NCBI GenBank assembly: GCA_027488415.1
Contig: JAIYBS010000270.1
Coordinates: 1 to 15,722 of the forward strand
Direction of reading: 5' to 3'
From: Planctomycetaceae bacterium
GTDB lineage: Bacteria; Planctomycetota; Phycisphaerae; Phycisphaerales; SM1A02
DNA: 15,722 bases
Under the pieces are notes generated by a model. That model was not told where the DNA came from. It made no database searches and saw only the letters and a program-made list of their open reading frames with translations. Shown here piece by piece: positions 6,895 to 13,101 of the stretch. The translations under genes were made by a program, and so were the position numbers. Positions within the stretch are counted from its first letter, which is position 1. Every line of letters starts with the position of its first letter.

Positions 6895-8909
6895 GGCGTG
6901 CCGGCGGGGGTGCGGGCGCGCTGACCGGCCGCGGGCGACAGCCCGTGGTCGCGCGCGTGCTGCTGCAGGAACCAGTCGACGGTGCGCTCCACGCTCTCGC
7001 GGGTGGTGATCGTCGGCGTCCAGCCGAGCTGGCGCTGCGCGTTGCGGATGCTGGGCTTGCGGTGCTGCACGTCCTCGTAGCCCTTGCCGTAGTAGCGCGC
7101 GCTCTCGATCACCTGGTAGCCCGCGAACGGCGGGAAGTGCGCGCGCAGCGGATGGCGCTCGAACGCGGCCACGACCATCTCCGCGAGCTCCTGGATGCTG
7201 GCCTCGTTCTCGGGGTTGCCGATGTTGAAGATGCCGCCCTCGGCGGCCCCGCCCTCGTTCGCGACGACGCGCCACAGCGCCTCGATGCCCTCGTCGACGT
7301 CGGTGAAGCAGCGGCGCTGCTTGCCGCCGTCGACGAGCAGGATCGGCGTGCCCTCCACGAGGTTGAGGATCAGCTGCGTGATCGCGCGCGAGCTGCCGAT
7401 GCGCGCGGAGTCGAGCGAGTCGAGGCGCGGGCCGATCCAGTTGAACGGACGGAACAGGCTGAACTTCAGGCCGCGCTGCGCGCCGTACGCCCAGATCACG
7501 CGGTCCATCAGCTGCTTGCTGGTGGAGTAGATCCAGCGCTGGCGGTTGATGGGGCCGGTGACGCAGGGGCTCGTGTCCTCGTCGAAGCGCTCGTCGGTGC
7601 ACATGCCGTACACCTCGGAGGTGCTCGGGAACACCAGGCGCTTGCCGTAGCGCACGCAGTCGCGCACCACGCGGAGGTTCTCCTCGAAGTCGAGCTCGAA
7701 GACGCGCAGCGGGTTGCGCACGTACTCGATCGGCGTGGCGATCGCCACGAGCGGCAGGATCACGTCGCACTTGCGCACGTGGAACTCGACCCACTCGCGG
7801 TTGATCGAGATGTCTCCCTCGACGAAGTGGAAGCCAGGGTTGTCGAGCAGCGCGCCCAGGTTGTCCTTGTGGAGGTCCATGCCGTAGACCTCGTAGCCCT
7901 CCTCGCGCAGGATGCGTTCCGACAGGTGGCTGCCGATGAAGCCGTTGACGCCGAGGATGAGCACCTTCGTGGTGCGCTTCTTCGCGGACGCGCCCGGCGA
8001 GCCGAGCTTCATGCGCGGGAGGAGGTTCAGCTCCCTCGCCGCCTGCGCGCCGGTCGACCAGACGCCGTCGGCAGGCTGCGCCTCGAGCACCTCGACCGCG
8101 CCGGTGCCGCAGGCCACCACGAGCGGGTCGGAGGAGAGGATCTCGCCCGGCCGGCCGGAGCCCTGTGCGCCGCGCGTCTTCCAGACCATGAGCTTGCGCG
8201 CGCCGGCGTGCGTGAACGCGCCGGGCCACGGGTGCGCCACGGCGCGGACGAGGTTGTGGACCTCGTCGGCGGGCTTCGTCCAGTCGATCTGGCCGTCCTC
8301 GGGGCGACGCCCGCCCATCGTGAACGCCTTCGACTCGTCCTGCGGCGTGCGCGGGGCGTTGCCGGCCTTCACCTTCGGGAGGACCTCGCCGAGCAGCTCG
8401 GCGCTCGCGGCCGCGACGCGCTTCGTGAGCGTCCACGCGTCGTCGTCTGCCTTGATCTCGACGCGCTTCTGGCCGACGACGTCGCCGGCGTCGGCCTTGT
8501 CGACCATGTGATGGACGGTGACGCCGGTCTCGGTCTCGCCCTTGACGAGCACCCAGTTGATCGGGCAGCGTCCGCGGTACCGCGGCAGCATCGCCGAGTG
8601 CAGGTTGAGGCAGCCGGCAGGGAACAGCTCGCGCACCTTCGCGCCGACCATGTTCCGGTAGTGGAACGAGAGGAGGAGCTCGGGCTTCAGCTCGCGGATC
8701 TTCTCGACCCAGATCGGGTGATCCAGCTTCTCCGGCGCGAACACCGGGATGCCGTGCTCGGCCGCGACGCGCGCGACCGACGCGAACCAGCTGCCCTCCT
8801 TCGGGTCGTCGCGGTGCGTGAAGACGGCCACGACCTCCATGCCGTTGCGGATGGTGGCCTCGAGGGCCTGGGCCCCGATCTCGTGGTAGGCAAGGACGAC
8901 GGTGCGCAT
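6891..8909 (-). CDS. arnA: Bifunctional UDP-glucuronate decarboxylase / UDP-Ara4N formyltransferase ArnA
   Basis: At 672 aa (E. coli 660) this is the full two-domain fusion. Residues 1 to about 305 form the 10-formyl-THF-dependent formyltransferase: LNLHSAMLPRYRGRCPINWV carries Asn102 and His104, and KADAGD carries Asp140, the same numbers as the E. coli catalytic triad. From about 314 the NAD-dependent SDR decarboxylase begins with LILGVNGFIGSHL (GxxGxxG). It keeps PSTSEVYGM (Thr430, Ser431, Glu432), YSTSK (Tyr461, Lys465) and QHRKPSIRN (Arg617), each two below the E. coli numbering. The enzyme oxidatively decarboxylates UDP-glucuronate to the 4-ketopentose and later formylates UDP-Ara4N. 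It starts 10 bases after arnC with a GAGGA site overlapping the arnC stop. The last ~20 residues are a Pro/Ala/Arg extension of no obvious role. Confidence 0.97.
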   Translation of the reverse strand: MRTVVLAYHEIGAQALEATIRNGMEVVAVFTHRDDPKEGSWFASVARVAAEHGIPVFAPEKLDHPIWVEKIRELKPELLLSFHYRNMVGAKVRELFPAGCLNLHSAMLPRYRGRCPINWVLVKGETETGVTVHHMVDKADAGDVVGQKRVEIKADDDAWTLTKRVAAASAELLGEVLPKVKAGNAPRTPQDESKAFTMGGRRPEDGQIDWTKPADEVHNLVRAVAHPWPGAFTHAGARKLMVWKTRGAQGSGRPGEILSSDPLVVACGTGAVEVLEAQPADGVWSTGAQAARELNLLPRMKLGSPGASAKKRTTKVLILGVNGFIGSHLSERILREEGYEVYGMDLHKDNLGALLDNPGFHFVEGDISINREWVEFHVRKCDVILPLVAIATPIEYVRNPLRVFELDFEENLRVVRDCVRYGKRLVFPSTSEVYGMCTDERFDEDTSPCVTGPINRQRWIYSTSKQLMDRVIWAYGAQRGLKFSLFRPFNWIGPRLDSLDSARIGSSRAITQLILNLVEGTPILLVDGGKQRRCFTDVDEGIEALWRVVANEGGAAEGGIFNIGNPENEASIQELAEMVVAAFERHPLRAHFPPFAGYQVIESARYYGKGYEDVQHRKPSIRNAQRQLGWTPTITTRESVERTVDWFLQQHARDHGLSPAAGQRARTPAGTP

Positions 8910-8919
8910 GTCTGGGTCC

Positions 8920-9936
8920 TCAGGCGCCGGCGTGGTGCGCGGCGCGGGGGTTGGCGTGTGCGGGGGACTCGGGGCGGCCGACGCGCTCGCGGAGCGTCTC
9001 GCCGACCACGCGGTCGATCAGGTAACGGGGACGCTCGCGGACGTCGGCGTGGATGCGGCCGATGTACTCGCCCATGAGGCCGAGCGCGACGAACTGCGCG
9101 CCGATGAAGAAGAACATCACGGCGAAGAGCGTGAACACGCCGGCCGCGGCCCATTCGGGACCGTAGACGAGGCGCAGCACGAGGAGCAGCGCGCCGAAGC
9201 CGACGGACAGCGCCGAGATGCAGACGCCGACGTACGTCACCGCGCGCAGGGGCGCCGCCGTCATGCAGGTGAGCAGGTCGAACTGCAGGTTGACGAGCTT
9301 GAAGACCGAGTACTTGCTGGTGCCGGCAGCACGCTCGGCGTGCGCGACGGGGACCTCGGTGACGCGCTTCGCGAACAGGTTCGCGAGCACCGGGATGAAC
9401 GTGTGCCGCTCGCGGCAGCCGAGCATCGCGTCGACGACGCGGCGGCGGTACGCGCGGAGCATGCAGCCGTAGTCGTGGAGGATGACGCCGGTGCTGCGCC
9501 GGACCATCAGGTTGATGACGCCGCTGAAGACCTTGCGGAAGAGCGCGTCCTGCCGGTCCTGGCGCACGGACCCGACGACGTCGAAGCCCTCGTCGATCTT
9601 GGCGACGAGCTTGCCGATCTCCTCGGGCGGGTTCTGGAGGTCCGCGTCGAGCGTCACCAGGATGTCGCCCTGGGCCGAGGCGAAGCCGCAGAGGATCGCG
9701 TTGTGCTGGCCGGCGTTGCGGTAGAGCAGCACGGCCTTGACCTCGCCCGCGTGCTCGCGCGCGGCCTCGGCGAGCCACTCGGTCGAGCCGTCGCGGCTGC
9801 CGTCATCGACGAGGACCAGCTCCCAAGGGCGGCCGAGCCCGCGGCACGCCTCGACGGTGCGCCGAAGTAGCTCGGGCAGGTTCGCCATCTCGTTGTAGAC
9901 GGGGATCACCACGCTGACGGAACCGCGGTCGCTCAT
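8920..9936 (-). CDS. arnC: Undecaprenyl-phosphate 4-deoxy-4-formamido-L-arabinose transferase ArnC
   Basis: The 338-residue product (E. coli 322) is a GT2 glycosyltransferase that puts Ara4FN from its UDP donor onto undecaprenyl phosphate at the cytoplasmic face of the inner membrane. Motifs in order: VSVVIPVYNE (7-16), LVLVDDGS (40-47), RNAGQHNAIL, TLDADLQNPPEEI (95-107, with the GT2 DxD-type motif), VGSVRQDRQD, DYGCMLRAYRR (155-165), HTFIPVLANLFAKR, and VAHAERAAGTSKYS. Two transmembrane helices are evident at about 231-255 and 265-288, followed by MGEYIGRIHADVRERPRY. This order matches ArnC specifically, not only DPM1-like enzymes. The ATG overlaps the arnB stop as ATGA and has a strong GGAGGT ribosome site five bases upstream (9942-9947). 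The C-terminus has a short Arg/Pro/His/Ala extension. Confidence 0.96.
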   Translation of the reverse strand: MSDRGSVSVVIPVYNEMANLPELLRRTVEACRGLGRPWELVLVDDGSRDGSTEWLAEAAREHAGEVKAVLLYRNAGQHNAILCGFASAQGDILVTLDADLQNPPEEIGKLVAKIDEGFDVVGSVRQDRQDALFRKVFSGVINLMVRRSTGVILHDYGCMLRAYRRRVVDAMLGCRERHTFIPVLANLFAKRVTEVPVAHAERAAGTSKYSVFKLVNLQFDLLTCMTAAPLRAVTYVGVCISALSVGFGALLLVLRLVYGPEWAAAGVFTLFAVMFFFIGAQFVALGLMGEYIGRIHADVRERPRYLIDRVVGETLRERVGRPESPAHANPRAAHHAGA

Positions 9937-11114
9937 CGTGCACCTCCGGCGACGGCCGTGCGCGCGCCGGCGAGCGTCTCCTTGATCGCCTCCACGACTC
10001 CGTGCGCGTCCTCGTCGGTCATGTCGGGGAAGCACGGGATCGTGCAGATGCGCGCCGAGTTCCACTCGGTGTTCGGCAAGCGGCCCTGCCAGTGCGGGCG
10101 GTGCTCGCGGTACCAGCGATGCATGTGCGACGCCAGGAAATGGACGCCGGTGCCGACGTTGCGCGCCTTCAGGCCCTCCATGAACGCGGCGCGGTCCATG
10201 CCGCAGGCACGCTCGTCGACGCGGACCACGAAGAGGTGCCGCGCGTGCACGTGCGGCCACGCGGGGTCGCCGAGCGGCAGGATGCCGTCGACCTCGGCGA
10301 GACGCTCGCGGTAGATGCTGCAGATCTCGTCGCGGCGCGCGATGTACGCGTCAAGCCGGGGCAGCTGCCGCACGGCGAGGATCGCGTTCATGTCGGGCAT
10401 GTTCTGCTTGTAGCCGGGCTCCTGCACCTCGGCGAGCGGTGAACGCCCCTGCTGCTTGCGCTGGTGCGCGTCGACCTCGAGCCCGTGGAAGCGGAGGCGG
10501 CGGACCTTCTGCGCGAGCGCGTCGTCGTTGGTGGTGAGCACCCCGCCCTCGCCGCTCGTGATGTTCTTGATCGGGTGCAGGCTGAAGATCGCGGTGTCCT
10601 GCCCACCGATCTCGCGGCCGCGGTACTGCGTGCCGATCGCGTGCGCCGCGTCCTCGAGGATCGGCACGCCGCGGCGGGCGCACACGGCGCGGACCGCGTC
10701 GAGGTCGACGGGCGCGCCGGCGTAGTGCACGGGGATGACGACCTTCGTGCGCGGCGTGATCGCGGCGTCGATCGCCTCGGCGCTCGCGAGCAGCGTGTCG
10801 CGGTCGACGTCCACGAACACGTTCGTGCCGCCGAGCAGCTCGACCATGTTCGGGGTGGAGACCCAGGTCATCGACGGGCCCACGACCTCGTCGCCGGGGC
10901 CGATGCCCATCGCCTGCAGGGCAAGATGCATGAGCGCGGTGCCGCTGGTCGCTGCGATCGCGTGCCGGGCGCCGGTGCGCCGGGCGACCATCTCCTCGAG
11001 CTCGTTGACCTTCGGGCCGGTCGTGATCCAGCCGCTCCGGAGGACGTCGGCCAGGGCGGCGATGTCCTCTTCCGTGATGGATGGGCGGCAGAACGGCAGG
11101 AAAGTGGCCCGCAT
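9933..11114 (-). CDS. arnB: UDP-4-amino-4-deoxy-L-arabinose-oxoglutarate aminotransferase ArnB
   Basis: From ATG at 11114 the product is 393 aa, close to the enterobacterial enzyme, and opens with FLPFCRPSI as in ArnB. It is a PLP enzyme of the DegT/DnrJ/EryC1 family that transaminates UDP-4-ketopentose with glutamate. Landmarks are SGWITTGPKVNELE (27-40), ATSGTALMHLALQA, PSMTWVSTPNMVELLG, PRTKVVIPVHYAGAPVD, LEDAAHAIGT (Asp155), IFSLHPIKNITSGEGG with the PLP lysine Lys183, FHGLEVDA, WPHVHARHLF, GTGVHFLASH and NTEWNSARICTIPCFPDMT. A 30-residue extension to an ATG at 11204 would be read out of a terminator hairpin and is rejected. This is the first gene of the arn operon; a -10 element and a direct repeat sit directly upstream and there is no ribosome site, suggesting a leaderless message. 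Confidence 0.97.
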   Translation of the reverse strand: MRATFLPFCRPSITEEDIAALADVLRSGWITTGPKVNELEEMVARRTGARHAIAATSGTALMHLALQAMGIGPGDEVVGPSMTWVSTPNMVELLGGTNVFVDVDRDTLLASAEAIDAAITPRTKVVIPVHYAGAPVDLDAVRAVCARRGVPILEDAAHAIGTQYRGREIGGQDTAIFSLHPIKNITSGEGGVLTTNDDALAQKVRRLRFHGLEVDAHQRKQQGRSPLAEVQEPGYKQNMPDMNAILAVRQLPRLDAYIARRDEICSIYRERLAEVDGILPLGDPAWPHVHARHLFVVRVDERACGMDRAAFMEGLKARNVGTGVHFLASHMHRWYREHRPHWQGRLPNTEWNSARICTIPCFPDMTDEDAHGVVEAIKETLAGARTAVAGGAR

Positions 11115-11115
11115 T

Positions 11116-11135
11116 CGGACACTATATCCGGACAC
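11116..11135. repeat. 7-bp direct repeat over the arnB core promoter
   Basis: CGGACAC occurs at 11116-11122 and again at 11129-11135 on the plus strand (GTGTCCG twice when read toward arnB), 13 bases start to start. The six-base spacer plus the edge of one copy contain the -10 hexamer. Tandem repeats with about one helical turn spacing are typical of response-regulator sites, so this could be an operator. No binding protein can be named. Confidence 0.4.
11121..11126 (-). promoter_or_regulatory. -10 element of the arn operon promoter, probably leaderless
   Basis: On the minus strand TATAGT (five of six matches to TATAAT) lies exactly six bases before the arnB ATG, placing the expected transcript start at the start codon. 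No Shine-Dalgarno intervenes and no convincing -35 hexamer lies 16-18 bases upstream, which would fit an activator-dependent promoter. Confidence 0.5.
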
Positions 11136-11164
11136 GCACGCCTCCCGGCGGCACGGAAGGGGCC

Positions 11165-11205
11165 AAAAAGCGCGTGCGGGGCGCGCGAATCGCGCGCCCC
11201 GCACG
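11165..11205 (-). terminator. Strong intrinsic terminator after the dockerin-like gene
   Basis: A perfect 16-bp inverted repeat (11173-11188 and 11190-11205) with one central base is followed on the minus strand by CGC and TTTTT (11165-11169). In practice the hairpin would have a small loop of about 3-5 bases. It begins 39 bases past the stop of the gene ending at 11244 and should block read-through into the arn operon. Confidence 0.88.
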
Positions 11206-11243
11206 GGAATGGCAGGAGCGGCCGGGGCCGAGTGGCGCCCGGT

Positions 11244-11795
11244 TCAGAAGACAACCGCGCCGTAGCGGCCGAGCAGGATGCCCATGTCGGCGCCGTTGAC
11301 GACGTTGTCGCCGTTCAGGTCGCCGAAGAGCGGGTTCGCGATCCCCCACCAGCCCATCAGGATGCTGAGGTCCTGCTGGTCGATGAGGCCGTTGAGGTTG
11401 AGGTCGCCGGCCTTGTACTCGCAGGAGTCGGGCACCAGGTCGCTATCCGCGTCGATCGCGCCGTTGGCGATGTCGACGGTGTCGGGGATGCTGTTGCCGT
11501 TGCAGTCGGCGGTGATCGCCGACCAGATCTCGAGCTCGGTCTTCCGGGGAGCCTCCTCCTCGAGGGCGACGGCCGTCTTCGCCGTCTCGACGACGTCGAC
11601 GGTCCAGGTGGTCGCGGTCGGGGTGGCCTTCGTGAAGACGCGCTGATCGACGACGACCTCCGAGGTCTCGGAGACGGCGGCCTGCAGCTTCTTCTTGGCG
11701 GGGTTGTTGGTCTGCGTCACGATGTCGATGCCGGCGGCGGCGACGGACGCGAGCGAGAGGGCGAGAGCGGCGGACGTTGCAAGACGAATAGACAT
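11244..11795 (-). CDS. Small secreted protein with DCNGN-type repeat and dockerin-like EF-hand pair
   Basis: The product is 183 aa, with a signal peptide (MSIRLATSAALALSLASVAA) cleaved about residue 20-21. A polar linker of about 70 residues follows, then ADCNGNSIPDTVDIANGAID and DADSDLVPDSCEY (about 97-127). This Asp/Asn-rich repeat resembles thrombospondin type-3 calcium sites and is frequent in Phycisphaerae secreted proteins. The C-terminus carries two dockerin-type loops: GDLNLNGLIDQQDLSILMGWWG (calcium ligands at 131, 133, 135 and 142) and GDLNGDNVVNGADMGILLGRYG (159, 161, 163 and 170). It ends five residues later with no sorting tail. Dockerins bind cohesins in cellulosomes, but no cohesin is in this window and the partner is unknown. 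The ATG has a textbook AGGAGG site, and a strong terminator follows. Confidence 0.88.
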   Translation of the reverse strand: MSIRLATSAALALSLASVAAAGIDIVTQTNNPAKKKLQAAVSETSEVVVDQRVFTKATPTATTWTVDVVETAKTAVALEEEAPRKTELEIWSAITADCNGNSIPDTVDIANGAIDADSDLVPDSCEYKAGDLNLNGLIDQQDLSILMGWWGIANPLFGDLNGDNVVNGADMGILLGRYGAVVF

Positions 11796-11799
11796 GGTT

Positions 11800-11805
11800 C
11801 CTCCT
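11800..11805 (-). promoter_or_regulatory. Shine-Dalgarno of the dockerin-like gene
   Basis: AGGAGG on the minus strand lies four bases before the ATG at 11795. It is the strongest ribosome site in the window and fixes the start. It contrasts with the site-less starts of arnB and the cutC-like gene. Confidence 0.85.
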
Positions 11806-11845
11806 AAATCAAGTATCGGGACAGGTTCTTCGGGCCCGGAACGGA

Positions 11846-11860
11846 AGCCGCGACGCGGCT
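11846..11860. repeat. Perfect 7+1+7 palindrome upstream of the dockerin-like gene
   Basis: AGCCGCG-A-CGCGGCT is a perfect inverted repeat with a single central base, 51 bases upstream of the start codon at 11795 and inside the 180-base gap after lpoB. It may be a dimeric regulator site or a stem in the 5' leader. No T-tract follows, so it is not a terminator. Confidence 0.3.
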
Positions 11861-11975
11861 CCTCGCCGCAGCATAGGGATTCGCTCCCGGACTTGCTCGG
11901 ATTCGGAGCAGGCGCGGAGGATCGCCGACCGCGGCAATCGCCGCAAGCCGGACTCTTCCCTGAACTTACGTCCGG

Positions 11976-12566
11976 TCAGAACCCGACGGCGTTCCTGTTT
12001 CCGAGCTTGGTCATGTCGACCGTCTTCGTCCAAGCCTCCATCCCGGTCCGCAGGTTCGTGAGGGTCAGGCGGAAGGTGTAGGTGGCCTGCTTGGTGTCGC
12101 CCGCCGTGCGCTTGACCTGGGTGATCTTGCCGGTGAGCGAGAAGTCCGGGTCGGGCAGCGGCTCGGCGGTCTCGCCCTTCAGGAACTTCTCGCGGCGGAG
12201 CACCTCCTGCGCCTGCTTGTCCTCGGGGGTGTTGCCGAAGGTGGTCACCACCGCCGCCTGGCCCGAGTTCACCAGCTGCTCGCGCATGCGGTAGGTGAGC
12301 TCGCCGACGTCGAAGCGCGAGCTGGTGTCGTTGACGACGTCGCCGATGATCAGCTGCGCGGGCTTGTGCTTCGCGGTCTTCAGCACGCCGGTCTCGCCGA
12401 GGGACTCGAGCATGCCGCTCGAGGCCTTCAGGATGTCCTGGAAGTCGACGTCGTTGACGCTGATGATGCCCTCGGGGCTCCCGGTCTCGACGTAGCGGGC
12501 GCGCTCGCACGCGGCGAGTGCGAGGACGGCGAGCGAGAGGGACGCGGCGATGGTCGTGGTGCGCAT
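11976..12566 (-). CDS. LpoB-like lipoprotein (PBP-activator family)
   Basis: The product is 196 aa, starting MRTTTIAASLSLAVLALAAC, a lipoprotein signal with lipobox LAAC (Cys20). The mature part begins SVNDVDFQDILKASSGMLES, then QLIIGDVVNDTSSRFDVGEL, YRMREQLVNSG, FSLTGKI and a closing YTFRLTLTNLRTGMEAWTKT. This follows the LpoB/YcfM domain: a short-lived 'v.N.t' strand, a helix, a 'y.l.G.i' strand and an 'l.t.G...W.....' ending. E. coli LpoB is an outer-membrane lipoprotein that stimulates PBP1b; whether this one touches any synthase is unknown. It lacks the long Pro-rich linker of the E. coli protein. It lies 97 bases downstream of the YcfL-like gene, across a structured gap, with no clear ribosome site. 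Neighbouring YcfL and COG3014 members support the call. Confidence 0.82.
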   Translation of the reverse strand: MRTTTIAASLSLAVLALAACERARYVETGSPEGIISVNDVDFQDILKASSGMLESLGETGVLKTAKHKPAQLIIGDVVNDTSSRFDVGELTYRMREQLVNSGQAAVVTTFGNTPEDKQAQEVLRREKFLKGETAEPLPDPDFSLTGKITQVKRTAGDTKQATYTFRLTLTNLRTGMEAWTKTVDMTKLGNRNAVGF

Positions 12567-12620
12567 GGGTGTTCGTTGATGCGTTGGGTGCGTTGCGGGC
12601 GGTGGATGCGTTCGTCGGCG

Positions 12621-12661
12621 GAGCCCGCGCGGCGTCGCGCGGGACGGTCGCGAGCGGGCTC
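12621..12661. repeat. Two mutually exclusive hairpins between the ycfL-like and lpoB-like genes
   Basis: An 8-bp stem (12621-12628 with 12654-12661) and a nested perfect 8-bp stem with four-base loop (12624-12631 with 12636-12643) share bases 12624-12628, so only one can form at a time. They start two bases past the ycfL-like stop. No T-tract follows. They could attenuate, protect or process the operon mRNA. Confidence 0.45.
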
Positions 12662-12663
12662 GC

Positions 12664-13101
12664 TCAGGTGTCGGCGCGGCGGATCTGCAGGCGGAAGTCG
12701 GCGGCGGCGTCGGTCGGTGCGACGGAGCGGATCACCGTGGATCCGCCGCTCGGGACGTTCGTCGACTTCCAGACGCTCGTCTGCGACTGCAGCACGTTGC
12801 CCGAGGCGTCGACCCAGTCGAAGCGGTACGCGAAGGTGCGGTACGAGAAGCCGTTGTTCTCGACGTCGACCTGCACCTCCATCGGCCCGCCCTTGGTGCG
12901 GTTCATGCGGACCTCCTTGGCGGAGAGGAAGATCTCCTGGAAGAGGTCGTTCACGCGGGTCTTCGCGTCGATCGCGCTGTCGGCGGGCGCGGTGCGCGTG
13001 GAGGTCGTGTTGACCGTTCCGCAGCCCGAGGCCGCGAGGAGCGACGCCGAGGCGACGATGGCGGAGAGGACGAAGAGCGATGCGGTTCGTGCGTGCTTCA
13101 T
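12664..13101 (-). CDS. YcfL/DUF1425-family lipoprotein
   Basis: The product is 145 aa. The N-terminus MKHARTASLFVLSAIVASAS runs into LLAASGC, a lipoprotein signal with Cys27 as likely lipidated residue. The mature domain reads LSAKEVRMNRTKGGPMEVQV, ENNGFSYRTFAYRFDWVDAS, GNVLQ...VWKSTNVPSGGS and VIRSVAPTDAAADFRLQIRR. The 'YRF.W.D..G' strand and 'ipagg...i.s.ap...a..frl.ir' ending are the hallmarks of YcfL/DUF1425, a small periplasmic beta domain. In E. coli ycfL sits immediately beside lpoB (ycfM), and here too an LpoB-like gene follows. The start codon overlaps the preceding stop as ATGA, so translation should be coupled. Function is unknown in the family. Confidence 0.85.
   Translation of the reverse strand: MKHARTASLFVLSAIVASASLLAASGCGTVNTTSTRTAPADSAIDAKTRVNDLFQEIFLSAKEVRMNRTKGGPMEVQVDVENNGFSYRTFAYRFDWVDASGNVLQSQTSVWKSTNVPSGGSTVIRSVAPTDAAADFRLQIRRADT

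Noticed and set aside
11115..11204. 30-residue N-terminal extension of ArnB to an ATG at 11204
   Set aside because: It would translate the terminator hairpin at 11173-11205 and the promoter, and known ArnB proteins begin at the FLPF segment encoded just after 11114.
11115..11243. A PmrA-type box upstream of arnB
   Set aside because: No CTTAAT-like AT-rich direct repeat is present; the only repeat is the GC-rich GTGTCCG pair.
11948..11975. 6-bp inverted repeat (CCGGAC/GTCCGG) directly after the lpoB-like stop as a terminator
   Set aside because: The loop is 16 bases, the stem short and no T-tract follows; it is too weak to call.
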